A stretch of DNA of 64,000 nt, taken from contig NZ_VWRN01000030.1 in assembly GCF_008632125.1 (NCBI RefSeq), forward strand, positions 1-64,000, given 5' to 3'. Under the pieces are notes generated by a model. That model was not told where the DNA came from. It saw only the letters and a list, made by a program, of their open reading frames with translations, and did no database searches. This DNA is from Cupriavidus cauae (GTDB lineage Bacteria > Pseudomonadota > Gammaproteobacteria > Burkholderiales > Burkholderiaceae). The position numbers were made by a program, and so were the translations under genes. How positions within the stretch are numbered: position 1 is the first letter of the stretch; every line of letters begins with the position of its first letter. Positions 51,673 to 60,863 of this stretch are shown in pieces.

Positions 51673-52982
51673 GCCGCTCCTCCCGCGATTTCCGCCTGCA
51701 CCTTGTCCCAACGCAGGCGCGCCTGCCCCACCGTGAAGCGCCATGCGGCCAGCCCCACCAGCCACAGCGCGGCCGCCACGCCCCACGGCGCCAGCGTGCC
51801 GGCGTCGAACGCAATGCCGAACAGCGACATCGCGGTGCCGTTGGCGCTGTCGACCTGCACCTTGTAGACCAGCTCGACCGTCAGGATGATCGCCGCCAGC
51901 AGCACCACCCCGGCCAGCGCGCACAGCCCGTAGGACGGCAGCATCTGGCGGAACTTGCCGCGCGCCACCAGCGGCAGCTGCATCATCAGCAGGCTGGCGA
52001 GCCCGCCCGGCACGAACATCACCATCAGCACGAAGAACAGGCCCAGGTAGAGCAGCCAGGCCTTGGTCAGGTCCGACAGCGCGACCGCGAACAGCACGAA
52101 CACTACCGCGCCGATGATGGGCCCGAAGAAGAAGCCGGCGCCGCCGATGAAGGCGGCCAGCAGCACGCCGCCGGAGCGCACCGCGCTGACGTTCTCCGCC
52201 GACACGATCTCGAAGTTGATGGCCGCCAGCGCGCCCGAGATGCCGGCGAAGAACGCTGACAGGATCAGCACCAGGTAGCGCACGCGCTGCGTGTTGTAGC
52301 CGATGAATTCGGCGCGCTCGGGGTTGTCGCGCACCGCGTTGGCGATGCGGCCCAGCGGCGTCTGCGTCCATGCGTACATCGCCGCCATCGACAGCAGGCA
52401 CCAGATCGCGATCAGGTAATAGACCTGCCGGCCCGGCCCGAAGGTGATGCCCAGGAACGGCTCGCCGACCACGCGGTTGGTCGAGATGCCGCCCTCGCCG
52501 CCGAAGAACTCCGGGAACATCAGCGAGCTGGCGAACACCATCTCGCCGATGCCCAGCGTGATCATCGCGAAGGTCGTGCCGGACTTCTTGGTGGTCACGT
52601 AGCCGAAGATGACGCCGAAGAAGGCGCCCGCCAGGCCACCGACCAGCGGCAGCAGCGACACCGGCATCCACACCGTGCCGGCGCCGGCCATGTTCAGCAC
52701 ATGGACCGCGATGAACGCGCCCAGCCCCGAGTAGACCGCGTGCCCGAACGACAGCATGCCGGTCTGGCCGAGCAGCATGTTGTACGACAGCGCGAACACG
52801 ATCATGATGCCCATCTGCGACATCAGCGTGATGGCAAACCCGCCGGTGAAGATCAGCGGCAGCACCAGCATCAGCAGCGCCGTGGTGCCCCACAGCACCC
52901 AGCGGCCCAGATTCAGCGGCCGGTAGCGCATCGTGCCGCCGCTCAGCGCGGTGTCTTGCGTGCGTTGCATCGTCGATTCCAT
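51669..52982 (-). CDS. livM: Branched-chain amino acid-type ABC transporter, permease LivM
   Basis: A 437-residue permease with about ten membrane segments. 'SYNMLLGQTGMLSFGHAVYSGLGAF' and 'RDNPERAEFIGYNTQRVRYLVL' are the LivM landmarks, the latter being the ATPase coupling loop. It is longer than usual, with two extra C-terminal hydrophobic segments. It starts 4 bp after the livH stop. Confidence 0.94.
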   Translation of the reverse strand: MESTMQRTQDTALSGGTMRYRPLNLGRWVLWGTTALLMLVLPLIFTGGFAITLMSQMGIMIVFALSYNMLLGQTGMLSFGHAVYSGLGAFIAVHVLNMAGAGTVWMPVSLLPLVGGLAGAFFGVIFGYVTTKKSGTTFAMITLGIGEMVFASSLMFPEFFGGEGGISTNRVVGEPFLGITFGPGRQVYYLIAIWCLLSMAAMYAWTQTPLGRIANAVRDNPERAEFIGYNTQRVRYLVLILSAFFAGISGALAAINFEIVSAENVSAVRSGGVLLAAFIGGAGFFFGPIIGAVVFVLFAVALSDLTKAWLLYLGLFFVLMVMFVPGGLASLLMMQLPLVARGKFRQMLPSYGLCALAGVVLLAAIILTVELVYKVQVDSANGTAMSLFGIAFDAGTLAPWGVAAALWLVGLAAWRFTVGQARLRWDKVQAEIAGGAA

Positions 52983-52986
52983 CGCC

Positions 52987-53949
52987 TCAGCTCTCCCGGG
53001 TTCCCATCAGGCCGCGCGGGCGGAAGATCAGCATCACGACCAGCAGCAGATACGGCAGCACCGGCGCGACCTGCGCCACCGTCAGCCGCCACAGCGAATA
53101 GAACGGCGTTTCGCTGGTCACGTTCAGCCCCAGCGAATTGAACATGCCGGCCAGCGACGCGTCGATGGTGACCGCGAAGGTCTGCAGCAGCCCGATCAGG
53201 ATCGACGCGATGAACGCCCCGACCAGCGAGCCCATGCCGCCGACCACCGCCACCACGAATACGATCGAGCCGACCGCCGCCGCCATCGACGGCTCGGTGA
53301 CGAAGGCATTGCCGCCGATCACGCCAGCGAGGCCTGCCAGCGCCGCGCCGCCGCCGAACACCAGCATGAAGACGCGCGGCACGTTGTGGCCCAGCGCCTC
53401 GACCATCTCGGGATGCGTCAGCGCGGCCTGGATCACCAGCCCGATGCGCGTGCGCGTCAGCACCAGGTAGATCGCCACCAGCATCGCCAGCGACACCAGC
53501 ATCATGAAGGCGCGGTACTTGGGGAAGGCCGAGGTGAAGACCGTGAACAGCGGACCGTCGAGCTCGGCCGGGATCCGGTATGGCACCGCGGCCAAACCCC
53601 ACACCAGCTTGACGCCCTCCTCGATCAGGTAGGCCAGACCGAAGGTGAACAGCAGCTCGGCGACGTGGCCGTACTTGTGCACCGCCCGCAGGCCGAAGCG
53701 CTCGACCAGCGCGCCCGCCACCGCCACCAGCAGCGGCGCGACGATCAGCGCCGGCCAGAAGCCGATCGTGGTCGAGATCGAATAGGCGAAATAGGCGCCG
53801 AGCATGTAGAAGCTCGCATGCGCGAAGTTCAGCACGCCCATCATGCTGAAGATCAGCGTCAGGCCCGACGACAGCATGAACAGCAGCAGCCCGTAGCTGA
53901 TGCCGTTCAACAGCGAGATGATGAAGAATTCCACAGCCAGTCCTTCCAT
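52987..53949 (-). CDS. livH: Branched-chain amino acid-type ABC transporter, permease LivH
   Basis: A 320-residue permease. 'FFIISLLNGISYGLLLFMLSSGLTLIFSMMGVLNFAHASFYMLGAY' and 'GHNVPRVFMLVFGGGAALAGLAGVIGG' are typical. The ATG at 53949 fits the family; one at 53970 is seven codons earlier. The 154-bp spacer to livJ is longer than others in the operon and may allow higher expression of the binding protein. Confidence 0.93.
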   Translation of the reverse strand: MEGLAVEFFIISLLNGISYGLLLFMLSSGLTLIFSMMGVLNFAHASFYMLGAYFAYSISTTIGFWPALIVAPLLVAVAGALVERFGLRAVHKYGHVAELLFTFGLAYLIEEGVKLVWGLAAVPYRIPAELDGPLFTVFTSAFPKYRAFMMLVSLAMLVAIYLVLTRTRIGLVIQAALTHPEMVEALGHNVPRVFMLVFGGGAALAGLAGVIGGNAFVTEPSMAAAVGSIVFVVAVVGGMGSLVGAFIASILIGLLQTFAVTIDASLAGMFNSLGLNVTSETPFYSLWRLTVAQVAPVLPYLLLVVMLIFRPRGLMGTRES

Positions 53950-54103
53950 CTGGCGCCGGGCTGGCGGCATGCGCCGCTGGCCGGCGAAGGCGAAGCGAGG
54001 GCGGGCGCGGCGGCCGTATCTGTGCCCCCAGGGGCCGGCAGCATACCACCGGCACTGGCGGGCATCGACTCCACGGGCGCGCCGCGCGTGGCGCGTCCGG
54101 AAA

Positions 54104-55342
54104 TCAGCCTGGACGCTTCATCTGGCAGGAGGTGGGTTGGGCGGCGACATGCGCGTCCAGCACCGCGTTGGTCTTCCAGCCGTAGCCGGTGTTTTCCTGG
54201 TCGTACTTGACTTCCTTGCCGTCGACCTTGGTCCAGGTGGCGATGGTCAGCGGCTGCTGGGCCTGGTGGTCGGTCGCGCGCATCTCGACGGTGCCGTTCA
54301 TGCTCTCGACCTTGATGCCCTCGAGCGCCTTGGCGACCTTGACCGGGTCGGTCGACTTGGCGGTCTGGAACGCCTTGCTGAGCATCGCGATGCCGGTGTA
54401 CGAGGCCATCACGTAGAAGTCGTCGTTGTACTTCTTCTCGTAGCCTTCGATGACCTCCGAGCCGCGGAAGCCCTTGTTGTTCGGGTTGTAGTAGCCGACA
54501 TAGCGCACGCGCTCGGCGCCGGCCGCGCCCATCGCGGTCGGCACGCCGGTGGTGGCCGCGTAGTAGGTGTAGAAGTTGGCGTTCAGCCCGGCGTCCTTGG
54601 CGGCCTTGATCAGCAGCGCGAGGTCGCTGCCCCAGTTGCCGGTGATCACGGTATCGGCGCCGGCGGCCTTGATCTTCGCCACGTACGGCGAGAAGTCCTT
54701 GACCTGCGCCAGCGGGTGCAGGTCCTCGCCGACGACCTGGATGTCGGGACGCTTGCGCTTCAGATATTCCTTGGCGGCGCGCGCGACCTGGTGGCCGAAC
54801 GAGTAGTTCTGGTTGATCAGGTAGACCTTCTTGACGTTCTGGTCCTGCGCCAGGTAGGTCGTCAGCGCCTCCATCTTCATGTCGGAGTTGGCGTCCAGAC
54901 GGAAATGCCAGTAGTTGCATTTCGAGTTGGTCATGTCCGGATCGACTGCCGCATAGTTCAGGTAGATGATTTCCTTGCCGGGATTGCGCTCGTTATGCTT
55001 GGCCACCGCGTCCTGCAGCGCCAGGCCGACCGACGAGCCGTTGCCCTGCACCACGTAGCGGATCCCCTGGTCGACCGCCTGCTTCAGGATCGTCAGGCTC
55101 TCCTGCGGCGACAGCTTGTTGTCGAATCCCACGACCTCGAACTTGTGCCCGCCGGCCCAGTTCTTCTGATTGGCCAGCTCGGCGACGTACTGCCAGCTCT
55201 TGAGCTGGTTCTGGCCGACCGGCGCCATCAGGCCCGACAGCGGATCGATGAACGCGATCTTCACCGTATCCGCCGCGGCGGCCCCCGGGCCCAGCGCAGC
55301 GAGCAATGCCACACCGGCGACGAGCGGACGCAATCTGATCAT
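54104..55342 (-). CDS. livJ: Branched-chain amino acid-type ABC transporter, periplasmic binding protein
   Basis: A 412-residue periplasmic protein of the Peripla_BP_6 type. The signal peptide ends at 'AAAADTVKIAF', then 'IDPLSGLMAPVGQNQLKSWQYVAELANQ' and 'VVQGNGSSVGLALQDAVAKHN'. AAGGAG eight bases before the ATG fixes the start. Such proteins bind leucine-type amino acids but also aromatic acids, amides and urea. The adjacent acyl-CoA ligase suggests a carboxylic acid ligand, by inference. Confidence 0.93.
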   Translation of the reverse strand: MIRLRPLVAGVALLAALGPGAAAADTVKIAFIDPLSGLMAPVGQNQLKSWQYVAELANQKNWAGGHKFEVVGFDNKLSPQESLTILKQAVDQGIRYVVQGNGSSVGLALQDAVAKHNERNPGKEIIYLNYAAVDPDMTNSKCNYWHFRLDANSDMKMEALTTYLAQDQNVKKVYLINQNYSFGHQVARAAKEYLKRKRPDIQVVGEDLHPLAQVKDFSPYVAKIKAAGADTVITGNWGSDLALLIKAAKDAGLNANFYTYYAATTGVPTAMGAAGAERVRYVGYYNPNNKGFRGSEVIEGYEKKYNDDFYVMASYTGIAMLSKAFQTAKSTDPVKVAKALEGIKVESMNGTVEMRATDHQAQQPLTIATWTKVDGKEVKYDQENTGYGWKTNAVLDAHVAAQPTSCQMKRPG

Positions 55343-55500
55343 GGTTTGTCTCCTTCTCTCTTTCTCTCGTTGGCTATCGTGATGAGCGGGCGACCCGGGC
55401 TGCCGCTTGTCGCGCGGCTTTTCCCATGGGCCCGTTTGCTTCTACGGTGGCGCCACCGAGGGCGCCGCCGCTGCTGCACGTGCTCTGCGACGGCCCTGCG

Positions 55501-57126
55501 TCAGGCCGTCGGCAGCCGATAGTCCTTGAACTGCTCGCGCAGCTTGAGCTTCTGCATCTTGCCGGTGGCCGTCAGCGGGATCTCGTCGACGAAGGCCACA
55601 TCGTCCGGGATCCACCATTTGGCGACCTTGCCCTCGAAGAAGGCCAGCAGCTCCTCGCGCGTCAGCTCGGTGCCGGGCTTCTTCATCACCACCAGCAGCG
55701 GCCGCTCGTCCCACTTGGGATGGTGGACCGAGATGCAGGCGGCCATATGCACCGCCGGATGCGCCGCGGCCACGTTCTCCACGTCGATCGACGAAATCCA
55801 TTCGCCGCCGGACTTGATCACGTCCTTGCTGCGATCGGTGATCTGCATGTAGCCGTCGGCATCGATGGTGGCGACGTCGCCGGTCGGGAACCAGCCGTCG
55901 ACCAGCGGCGAGCTGTCGCTGCGGTAATAGCGGTCGATGATCCACGGACCGCGCACCATCAGGTCGCCGAAGGCCTTGCCGTCCCACGGCAGCTCGCGGC
56001 CCTCGCCGTCGACGATCTTCATGTCGACGCCGTAGATGACGCGCCCCTGCTTCTCCAGGATGGCCTGCTGCTGCTCGGGCGGCAGCGCCAGATGCTTGTT
56101 CAGCAGCTTGCACGTGGTGCCCAGCGGCGACATCTCCGTCATGCCCCAGGCATGGATCACCTCGACGTCGAGCGCGTTCAGCGCCTTGATCATCGCCGGC
56201 GGCGCGGCCGAGCCGCCGATCACCGTGCGCTTGAAGCTGGAGAAGCGCAGCTTGTTGGCCTGCACGTGCTGCAGCAGGCCGAGCCAGACCGTCGGCACGC
56301 CGGCCGAGAAGGTGACCTGCTCCTGCTCGAACAGCTCGTACAGCGAGGCGCCGTCGAGCTTGGCGCCGGGGAACACCAGCTTGGCGCCGACCAGCGGCAC
56401 CGAGTACGGCAGGCCCCAGGCATTGACGTGGAACATCGGCACGACCGGCAGGATCACGTCCTTGGCCGAGCAGCCGAGCGCGTCCGGCAGCGCCGACGCA
56501 TACGAATGCAGCACCGTGGAGCGATGCGAATAGAGCGCGCCCTTCGGATTGCCGGTGGTGCCGGAGGTGTAGCAAAGGCTGGACGCGGTGTTCTCGTCGA
56601 AGCTCGGCCAGCTGTAGTCGCCGTCCTGGCTCTCGAGCAGATCTTCGTAGCACAGCAGCGGCAGCTTCGATTCGGCCGGCAGATGCGCCCGGTCGCTCAT
56701 CAGCACCCAGCCCTTGACCTGCGGGCAATGCGGCGCGAGGCCTTCGACCAGCGGCAGGAAGGTCAGGTCGAAGAAGACGTAGCGGTCCTCGGCGTGATTG
56801 ACGATATAGGCGAGCTGCTCGGGGAACAGCCGCGGGTTGATCGTGTGGCAGACCGACCCCATCCCCGACACGGCGTAATAGATCTCGAGATGGCGGTAGC
56901 CGTTCCACGCCAGCGTGCCGACCCGCTCGCCGGGCTGCACGCCCAGCTTGCCCAGCGCTTGCGCCAGCTTGCGGGCGCGCAGCTCGCAATCGCGGTAGGT
57001 ATAGCGGTGGAGATCCCCTTCGGTGCGCCGCGAAACGATTTCGGTGCTGCCGTAATGGCGGGCGGCGTGGGTGATGATGGAGGAAATGAGCAGCGGCGCG
57101 CCCATCATTTGTCCCATCAATGCCAT
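55501..57126 (-). CDS. AMP-dependent acyl-CoA ligase (DmdB / medium-chain fatty acyl type)
   Basis: A 541-residue adenylate-forming enzyme. The phosphate loop 'LCYTSGTTGNPKGALYSH', 'HAWGMTEMSPLGT' and 'GWFPTGDVATIDADGYMQITDRSKDVIKSGGEWISS' plus the catalytic lysine in 'TATGKMQKLKLR' are intact. The 'PMFHVNAWGLPYS' loop is typical of 3-(methylthio)propionyl-CoA ligase and medium-chain acyl-CoA synthetases. The ATG at 57126 has AGGAG nine bases upstream. It is 158 bp before livJ on the same strand and has an operator at 57180, so ligase and importer probably work on the same acid. Confidence 0.93.
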   Translation of the reverse strand: MALMGQMMGAPLLISSIITHAARHYGSTEIVSRRTEGDLHRYTYRDCELRARKLAQALGKLGVQPGERVGTLAWNGYRHLEIYYAVSGMGSVCHTINPRLFPEQLAYIVNHAEDRYVFFDLTFLPLVEGLAPHCPQVKGWVLMSDRAHLPAESKLPLLCYEDLLESQDGDYSWPSFDENTASSLCYTSGTTGNPKGALYSHRSTVLHSYASALPDALGCSAKDVILPVVPMFHVNAWGLPYSVPLVGAKLVFPGAKLDGASLYELFEQEQVTFSAGVPTVWLGLLQHVQANKLRFSSFKRTVIGGSAAPPAMIKALNALDVEVIHAWGMTEMSPLGTTCKLLNKHLALPPEQQQAILEKQGRVIYGVDMKIVDGEGRELPWDGKAFGDLMVRGPWIIDRYYRSDSSPLVDGWFPTGDVATIDADGYMQITDRSKDVIKSGGEWISSIDVENVAAAHPAVHMAACISVHHPKWDERPLLVVMKKPGTELTREELLAFFEGKVAKWWIPDDVAFVDEIPLTATGKMQKLKLREQFKDYRLPTA

Positions 57127-57179
57127 GGGAATGGTCTCCTGTATCGGTTGCCATGTCCGCCGCGGCGAGGCCGAGAAGC

Positions 57180-57191
57180 GAACAATCGTTC
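57180..57191. promoter_or_regulatory. Inverted repeat GAAC-AATC-GTTC, shared operator site 3
   Basis: The same outer arms as sites 1 and 2 (one base of the inner dyad differs), 54 bp before the ligase start, followed by a T-rich tract. Its position fits repression of the ligase-liv operon. Confidence 0.6.
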
Positions 57192-57206
57192 TTTTTTTAG
57201 GCCGAC

Positions 57207-57226
57207 AAAAACCTTCCAGCGGAAGG
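57207..57226 (-). terminator. Possible leader terminator or attenuator ahead of the ligase gene
   Basis: On the minus strand a 6-bp stem (ccttcc / ggaagg) with a 3-base loop is followed by TTTTTG. No minus-strand gene lies upstream, because selO runs the other way. It could therefore terminate a leader transcript before the ligase, or be a chance hairpin. Confidence 0.4.
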
Positions 57227-57565
57227 CGTCGACAATCACGCTCGCGCTGCCCGTTCATGCACTACCCCGGTGCACTGCGGGCGTGCCAGCGGGCGACATG
57301 ACGGGAAGACTGCCGGTGATGGCCGCGCCGCGATGGGAACCAGCGGGAATAAGCGGGTACAAGCGGGAACACCGGCCGCGGCGCCGCGGTCAGACCAGGG
57401 AAAATGCGGCGTGCAAGTACAATACTGCCAGCCATGTTGCACCTCAACATGTCGTTTTCCCTAGCCTGCAAGCGCACTTCCAGGCAGGCCACCGATTGCA
57501 GGCTGTTGCACCGCGCCGGTCCCAGCCCCTGCCCGCCCGGCGCGTGATGCCAAGGCCCTGATCTC
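57227..57565. other. Divergent spacer between the acyl-CoA ligase and selO
   Basis: About 340 bp with no supported gene. It contains 'gcgggaa(t/c)a' repeats at about 57351-57372 and a TACAAT at 57418-57423 that could be a selO -10, without a clear -35. Confidence 0.4.
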
Positions 57566-59233
57566 ATGTCCTCTCGTCCGTCTTCCGCTTTGCCTCCGTC
57601 GGGATCCACTCCGACGTCCGACGATTCCCTCGTTTTCACCGGACTCGACGCTTCGGCCGGGACGAGCGCGAATCCCGCCCCGAGCGAACCTCCCTTCTCC
57701 GTGGCGCCCGGTTTTGCCGCGCTCGGCGAGCGTTTCTTCACGCGCCTGCAGCCGACCCCGCTGCCCTCGCCCTACCTGGTCGCCGTGGCCCCGGCCGCGG
57801 CGGAACTGCTCGGCTGGCAAGCGGGCGACGCGACCAGTCCCGACCAGGCGCCACCGCTGCAGGACTTCGCCGAGATCTTCATCGGCAACCGCGTGCCCGG
57901 CTGGGCCGATCCGCTGGCGACGGTCTACTCGGGCCATCAGTTCGGCGTCTGGGCGGGCCAGCTCGGCGACGGGCGCGCGATCCGGCTGGCCGAGGCGCAG
58001 ACCGCGAACGGTCCGTGGGAGATCCAGCTGAAGGGCTCGGGAAAGACGCCGTATTCGCGCATGGGCGATGGCCGCGCGGTGCTGCGCTCGTCGATCCGCG
58101 AATACCTGTGCTCCGAGGCGATGGCCGCGCTGGGCATTCCGACCACGCGCGCACTGTGCATCGTCGGCTCCGACGCGCCGGTGCGCCGTGAGACCATCGA
58201 GACCGCCGCGGTGGTGACGCGCCTGGCGCCGACCTTCATCCGCTTCGGCCACTTCGAGCATTTCGCCGCGCACGACGACGTGGCCGCGCTGCGCCAGCTG
58301 GCCGACTTCGTCATCGACCGTTTCATGCCGGAATGCCGCGACCGCGTCGGCGGCGAGACCGTCAGCCCCTACCAGGCGCTGCTGCGCGAGGTGTCGCTGC
58401 GCACCGCCGACCTGATGGCCCAGTGGCAGGCCGTGGGCTTCTGTCACGGCGTGATGAACACCGACAATATGTCGATCCTCGGCCTGACCATCGACTACGG
58501 CCCGTTCGGCTTTCTCGACGCCTTCGACGCCAACCATATCTGCAACCACTCGGACAACCAGGGCCGCTATGCCTACAGCCAGCAGCCGCAGGTCGGCTTC
58601 TGGAACCTGCATTGCCTGGCGCAGGCGCTGCTGCCGCTGTGGCTCGAGCGCGAGGACGGGCAGGCGCCCACCGAGACCGCCAAGGAGGCCGCGATCGAAG
58701 CTGCGCATGCCGGGCTCGATCCTTTCCGCGGCCGCTATGCGCTGCGCTTCTTCCAGCTCTATCGCGCCAAGCTGGGCCTGGCCAGCACCGGCATCGACGA
58801 CAGCGCGGACGAGGCGCTGCTGACCGACCTGTTCCGCCTGCTGCATACCCAGCGGGTCGACTACACCTTGTTCTGGCGCAACCTCGCCCGCATCTCCTCG
58901 GCGGACGGCAGCCGCGACGCGCCCGTGCGCGACCTGTTCATGGACCGCGCCGGCTGGGACGCCTGGGCCGAGCGCTACCGTGCCCGCCTGCGCGCCGAGA
59001 ACTCGGACGACGCGGCCCGCGCGGTGTCGATGCTGGCCGTCAATCCGAAGTACGTGCTGCGCAACCATCTGGCCGAGGTGGCGATCCAGCGCGCCAAGGA
59101 GAAGGACTTCAGCGAAGTGCAGCGGCTGCTGGCGGTACTGTCGCGGCCGTTCGACGAGCAACCCGAGGCCGAGTCGTATGCCGCGTTGCCGCCCGACTGG
59201 GCGTCCGGTATCGAGGTAAGCTGTTCGTCCTGA
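57566..59233 (+). CDS. selO: Protein adenylyltransferase SelO (YdiU family)
   Basis: A 555-residue pseudokinase-fold enzyme that transfers AMP to proteins. '[23 protein letters not shown]', '[31 protein letters not shown]', '[28 protein letters not shown]' and '[12 protein letters not shown]' are family signatures. The C-terminus ends 'VSCSS', the place where eukaryotic SelO has Sec. The ~45-residue Ser/Pro-rich start is longer than usual, and a later start is possible. It is followed by msrB, so both may protect against oxidative damage. Confidence 0.95.
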   Translation: MSSRPSSALPPSGSTPTSDDSLVFTGLDASAGTSANPAPSEPPFSVAPGFAALGERFFTRLQPTPLPSPYLVAVAPAAAELLGWQAGDATSPDQAPPLQDFAEIFIGNRVPGWADPLATVYSGHQFGVWAGQLGDGRAIRLAEAQTANGPWEIQLKGSGKTPYSRMGDGRAVLRSSIREYLCSEAMAALGIPTTRALCIVGSDAPVRRETIETAAVVTRLAPTFIRFGHFEHFAAHDDVAALRQLADFVIDRFMPECRDRVGGETVSPYQALLREVSLRTADLMAQWQAVGFCHGVMNTDNMSILGLTIDYGPFGFLDAFDANHICNHSDNQGRYAYSQQPQVGFWNLHCLAQALLPLWLEREDGQAPTETAKEAAIEAAHAGLDPFRGRYALRFFQLYRAKLGLASTGIDDSADEALLTDLFRLLHTQRVDYTLFWRNLARISSADGSRDAPVRDLFMDRAGWDAWAERYRARLRAENSDDAARAVSMLAVNPKYVLRNHLAEVAIQRAKEKDFSEVQRLLAVLSRPFDEQPEAESYAALPPDWASGIEVSCSS

Positions 59234-59351
59234 TCGACCTGATCGACCTGACCGCACCGATCGTTCTGGCATCGCCCGATATTGGCCGATATAGACCGAA
59301 ATCGCCCCCAAACACCGACCGTCCGATCGTCCCCCAACGAGGATCCGCATC

Positions 59352-59792
59352 ATGCCCGTCAACAAGACCGAAGCCGAATGGCGCGCGCAACTGTCCGACA
59401 TCGAATACCGGGTCACGCGCGAGGCCGCCACCGAACGCGCCTTCACCGGCCGCTACTGGGACCACTGGGAGCCCGGCATCTACCGCTGCGTGGGCTGCGG
59501 CACGCCGCTGTTCGAGTCCACCACCAAGTTCGACGCCGGCTGCGGCTGGCCCAGCTATTTCCGGCCCATCAACGGTGAGGTGATCGACGAGCAGGTCGAC
59601 CGCAGCCACGGCATGGTCCGCATCGAGGTGCGCTGCAAGGAATGCGGCAGCCACCTGGGCCATGTCTTCGAGGATGGCCCCGCGCCGACCGGCCTGCGCT
59701 ATTGCATCAATTCGGCTGCGCTAAAATTCGACGACCGCGAGCCCGAACCGGGCGACGCCGACGACGCCGGCAAATCCGGCAACCCTGGCTGA
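59352..59792 (+). CDS. msrB: Peptide-methionine (R)-S-oxide reductase
   Basis: A 146-residue repair enzyme. Structural zinc cysteines are Cys46/Cys49 ('YRCVGCG') and Cys95/Cys98 ('[13 protein letters not shown]'), the catalytic cysteine is Cys118 ('[11 protein letters not shown]'), and Cys64 lies in 'AGCGWPSYF' and may resolve the disulfide. It reduces methionine-R-sulfoxide with thioredoxin. The spacer from selO has 'gatcgacct' repeats and AGGA nine bases before the ATG. Confidence 0.95.
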   Translation: MPVNKTEAEWRAQLSDIEYRVTREAATERAFTGRYWDHWEPGIYRCVGCGTPLFESTTKFDAGCGWPSYFRPINGEVIDEQVDRSHGMVRIEVRCKECGSHLGHVFEDGPAPTGLRYCINSAALKFDDREPEPGDADDAGKSGNPG

Positions 59793-59878
59793 CCCGCGGC
59801 GCCGACCCTGCGGCCAGGCCCCACGATAACGATTCCGCGATGCCGCCCGCCGGCATCGCCTTCCCCTGACGGACCCGC

Positions 59879-60442
59879 ATGAAATTTCTGTTCGACCTGT
59901 TCCCGGTCATCCTGTTTTTCGTCACCTTCAAGCTGGCGGGCATCTTCGCCGCCACGGCGGTCGCCATCGCGGCGACCATCGTGCAGATCGGCTGGGTCTG
60001 GCTGCGCCACCGCAAGGTCGAACCGATGCAGTGGATCAGCCTGCTGATCATCGTGGTGTTCGGCGGCGCCACGCTGCTGCTGCACAACGAGACCTTCATC
60101 AAGTGGAAGCCGACCGTGCTGTACTGGCTGTTCGCGGTCGCGCTGCTGGCGTCCGCCGCGATCTGGCGCAAGAACCTGATCCGCGCCATGATGGAAAAGT
60201 CCGTCAAGCTGCCCGATCCGGTCTGGGGCCGCCTCAATACCGCCTGGGCCGGCTTCTTCGCCGTGATGGGCGTGCTGAACCTGTGGGTGGCCTACCAGTT
60301 CTCGACCGACATCTGGGTCAATTTCAAGCTGTTCGGCAGCATGGGCCTGATGCTGGTCTTCATCGTCGCGCAAAGCCTCTGGCTGTCGCGCCATATGCAC
60401 GAAAACGCGCCGGAAAAAGCGCAGGAAAGCGCCCGCGATTGA
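59879..60442 (+). CDS. yciB: Septation protein A / inner-membrane YciB
   Basis: A 187-residue protein with five to six membrane helices: '[19 protein letters not shown]', '[25 protein letters not shown]', '[22 protein letters not shown]' and '[22 protein letters not shown]' are YciB/IspZ hallmarks. It acts in envelope synthesis and division in the inner membrane. It sits in the conserved order msrB-yciB-bolA-ppiC. Confidence 0.95.
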   Translation: MKFLFDLFPVILFFVTFKLAGIFAATAVAIAATIVQIGWVWLRHRKVEPMQWISLLIIVVFGGATLLLHNETFIKWKPTVLYWLFAVALLASAAIWRKNLIRAMMEKSVKLPDPVWGRLNTAWAGFFAVMGVLNLWVAYQFSTDIWVNFKLFGSMGLMLVFIVAQSLWLSRHMHENAPEKAQESARD

Positions 60443-60458
60443 GCGGGGCCATCGAACC

Positions 60459-60788
60459 ATGAACGACGTCTCTTCTTCGTTGCCTGCCGAAGGTACCCCC
60501 CACAGCGCCGCCGGCGACACCGCCGCGCAGATCGATGCCCTGCTGCGCGCCGAACTCGCCCCCTCGCAACTGACTGTGCGCGACGACAGCGCGCTGCACG
60601 CCGGCCATCCGGGCGCCGCCTCGGGCGGCGGCCACTATCATGTCACCATCGTCAGCGAACGCTTCGCCGGCGCGAGCCGGGTTGCCCGGCATCGCATGGT
60701 GTATGATGCGCTGCGCAGTCTCTTCCCCATGCGGATCCATGCCCTGGCAGTGTCCGCATTCACCGAGCAAGAGTATTCCGCGCAATGA
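60459..60788 (+). CDS. BolA-family protein
   Basis: A 109-residue protein with 'IDALLRAELAPSQLTVRDDSALHAGHPGAASGGGHYHVTIVSERF' and 'RHRMVYDALRSLFPMRIHALAVSAFTEQE'. The HxxH-like 'HAGH' and the C-terminal histidine are features of BolA. BolA proteins pair with monothiol glutaredoxins for iron-sulfur or regulatory roles. It lies 16 bp after yciB, suggesting one transcript. Confidence 0.94.
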   Translation: MNDVSSSLPAEGTPHSAAGDTAAQIDALLRAELAPSQLTVRDDSALHAGHPGAASGGGHYHVTIVSERFAGASRVARHRMVYDALRSLFPMRIHALAVSAFTEQEYSAQ

Positions 60789-60863
60789 CCATCATCCGCG
60801 CGGTGTCTGCACAAGCCTCTGCATAATCGTCCAGCCTTCCCCAGACTTCCCAACACTGATTCC

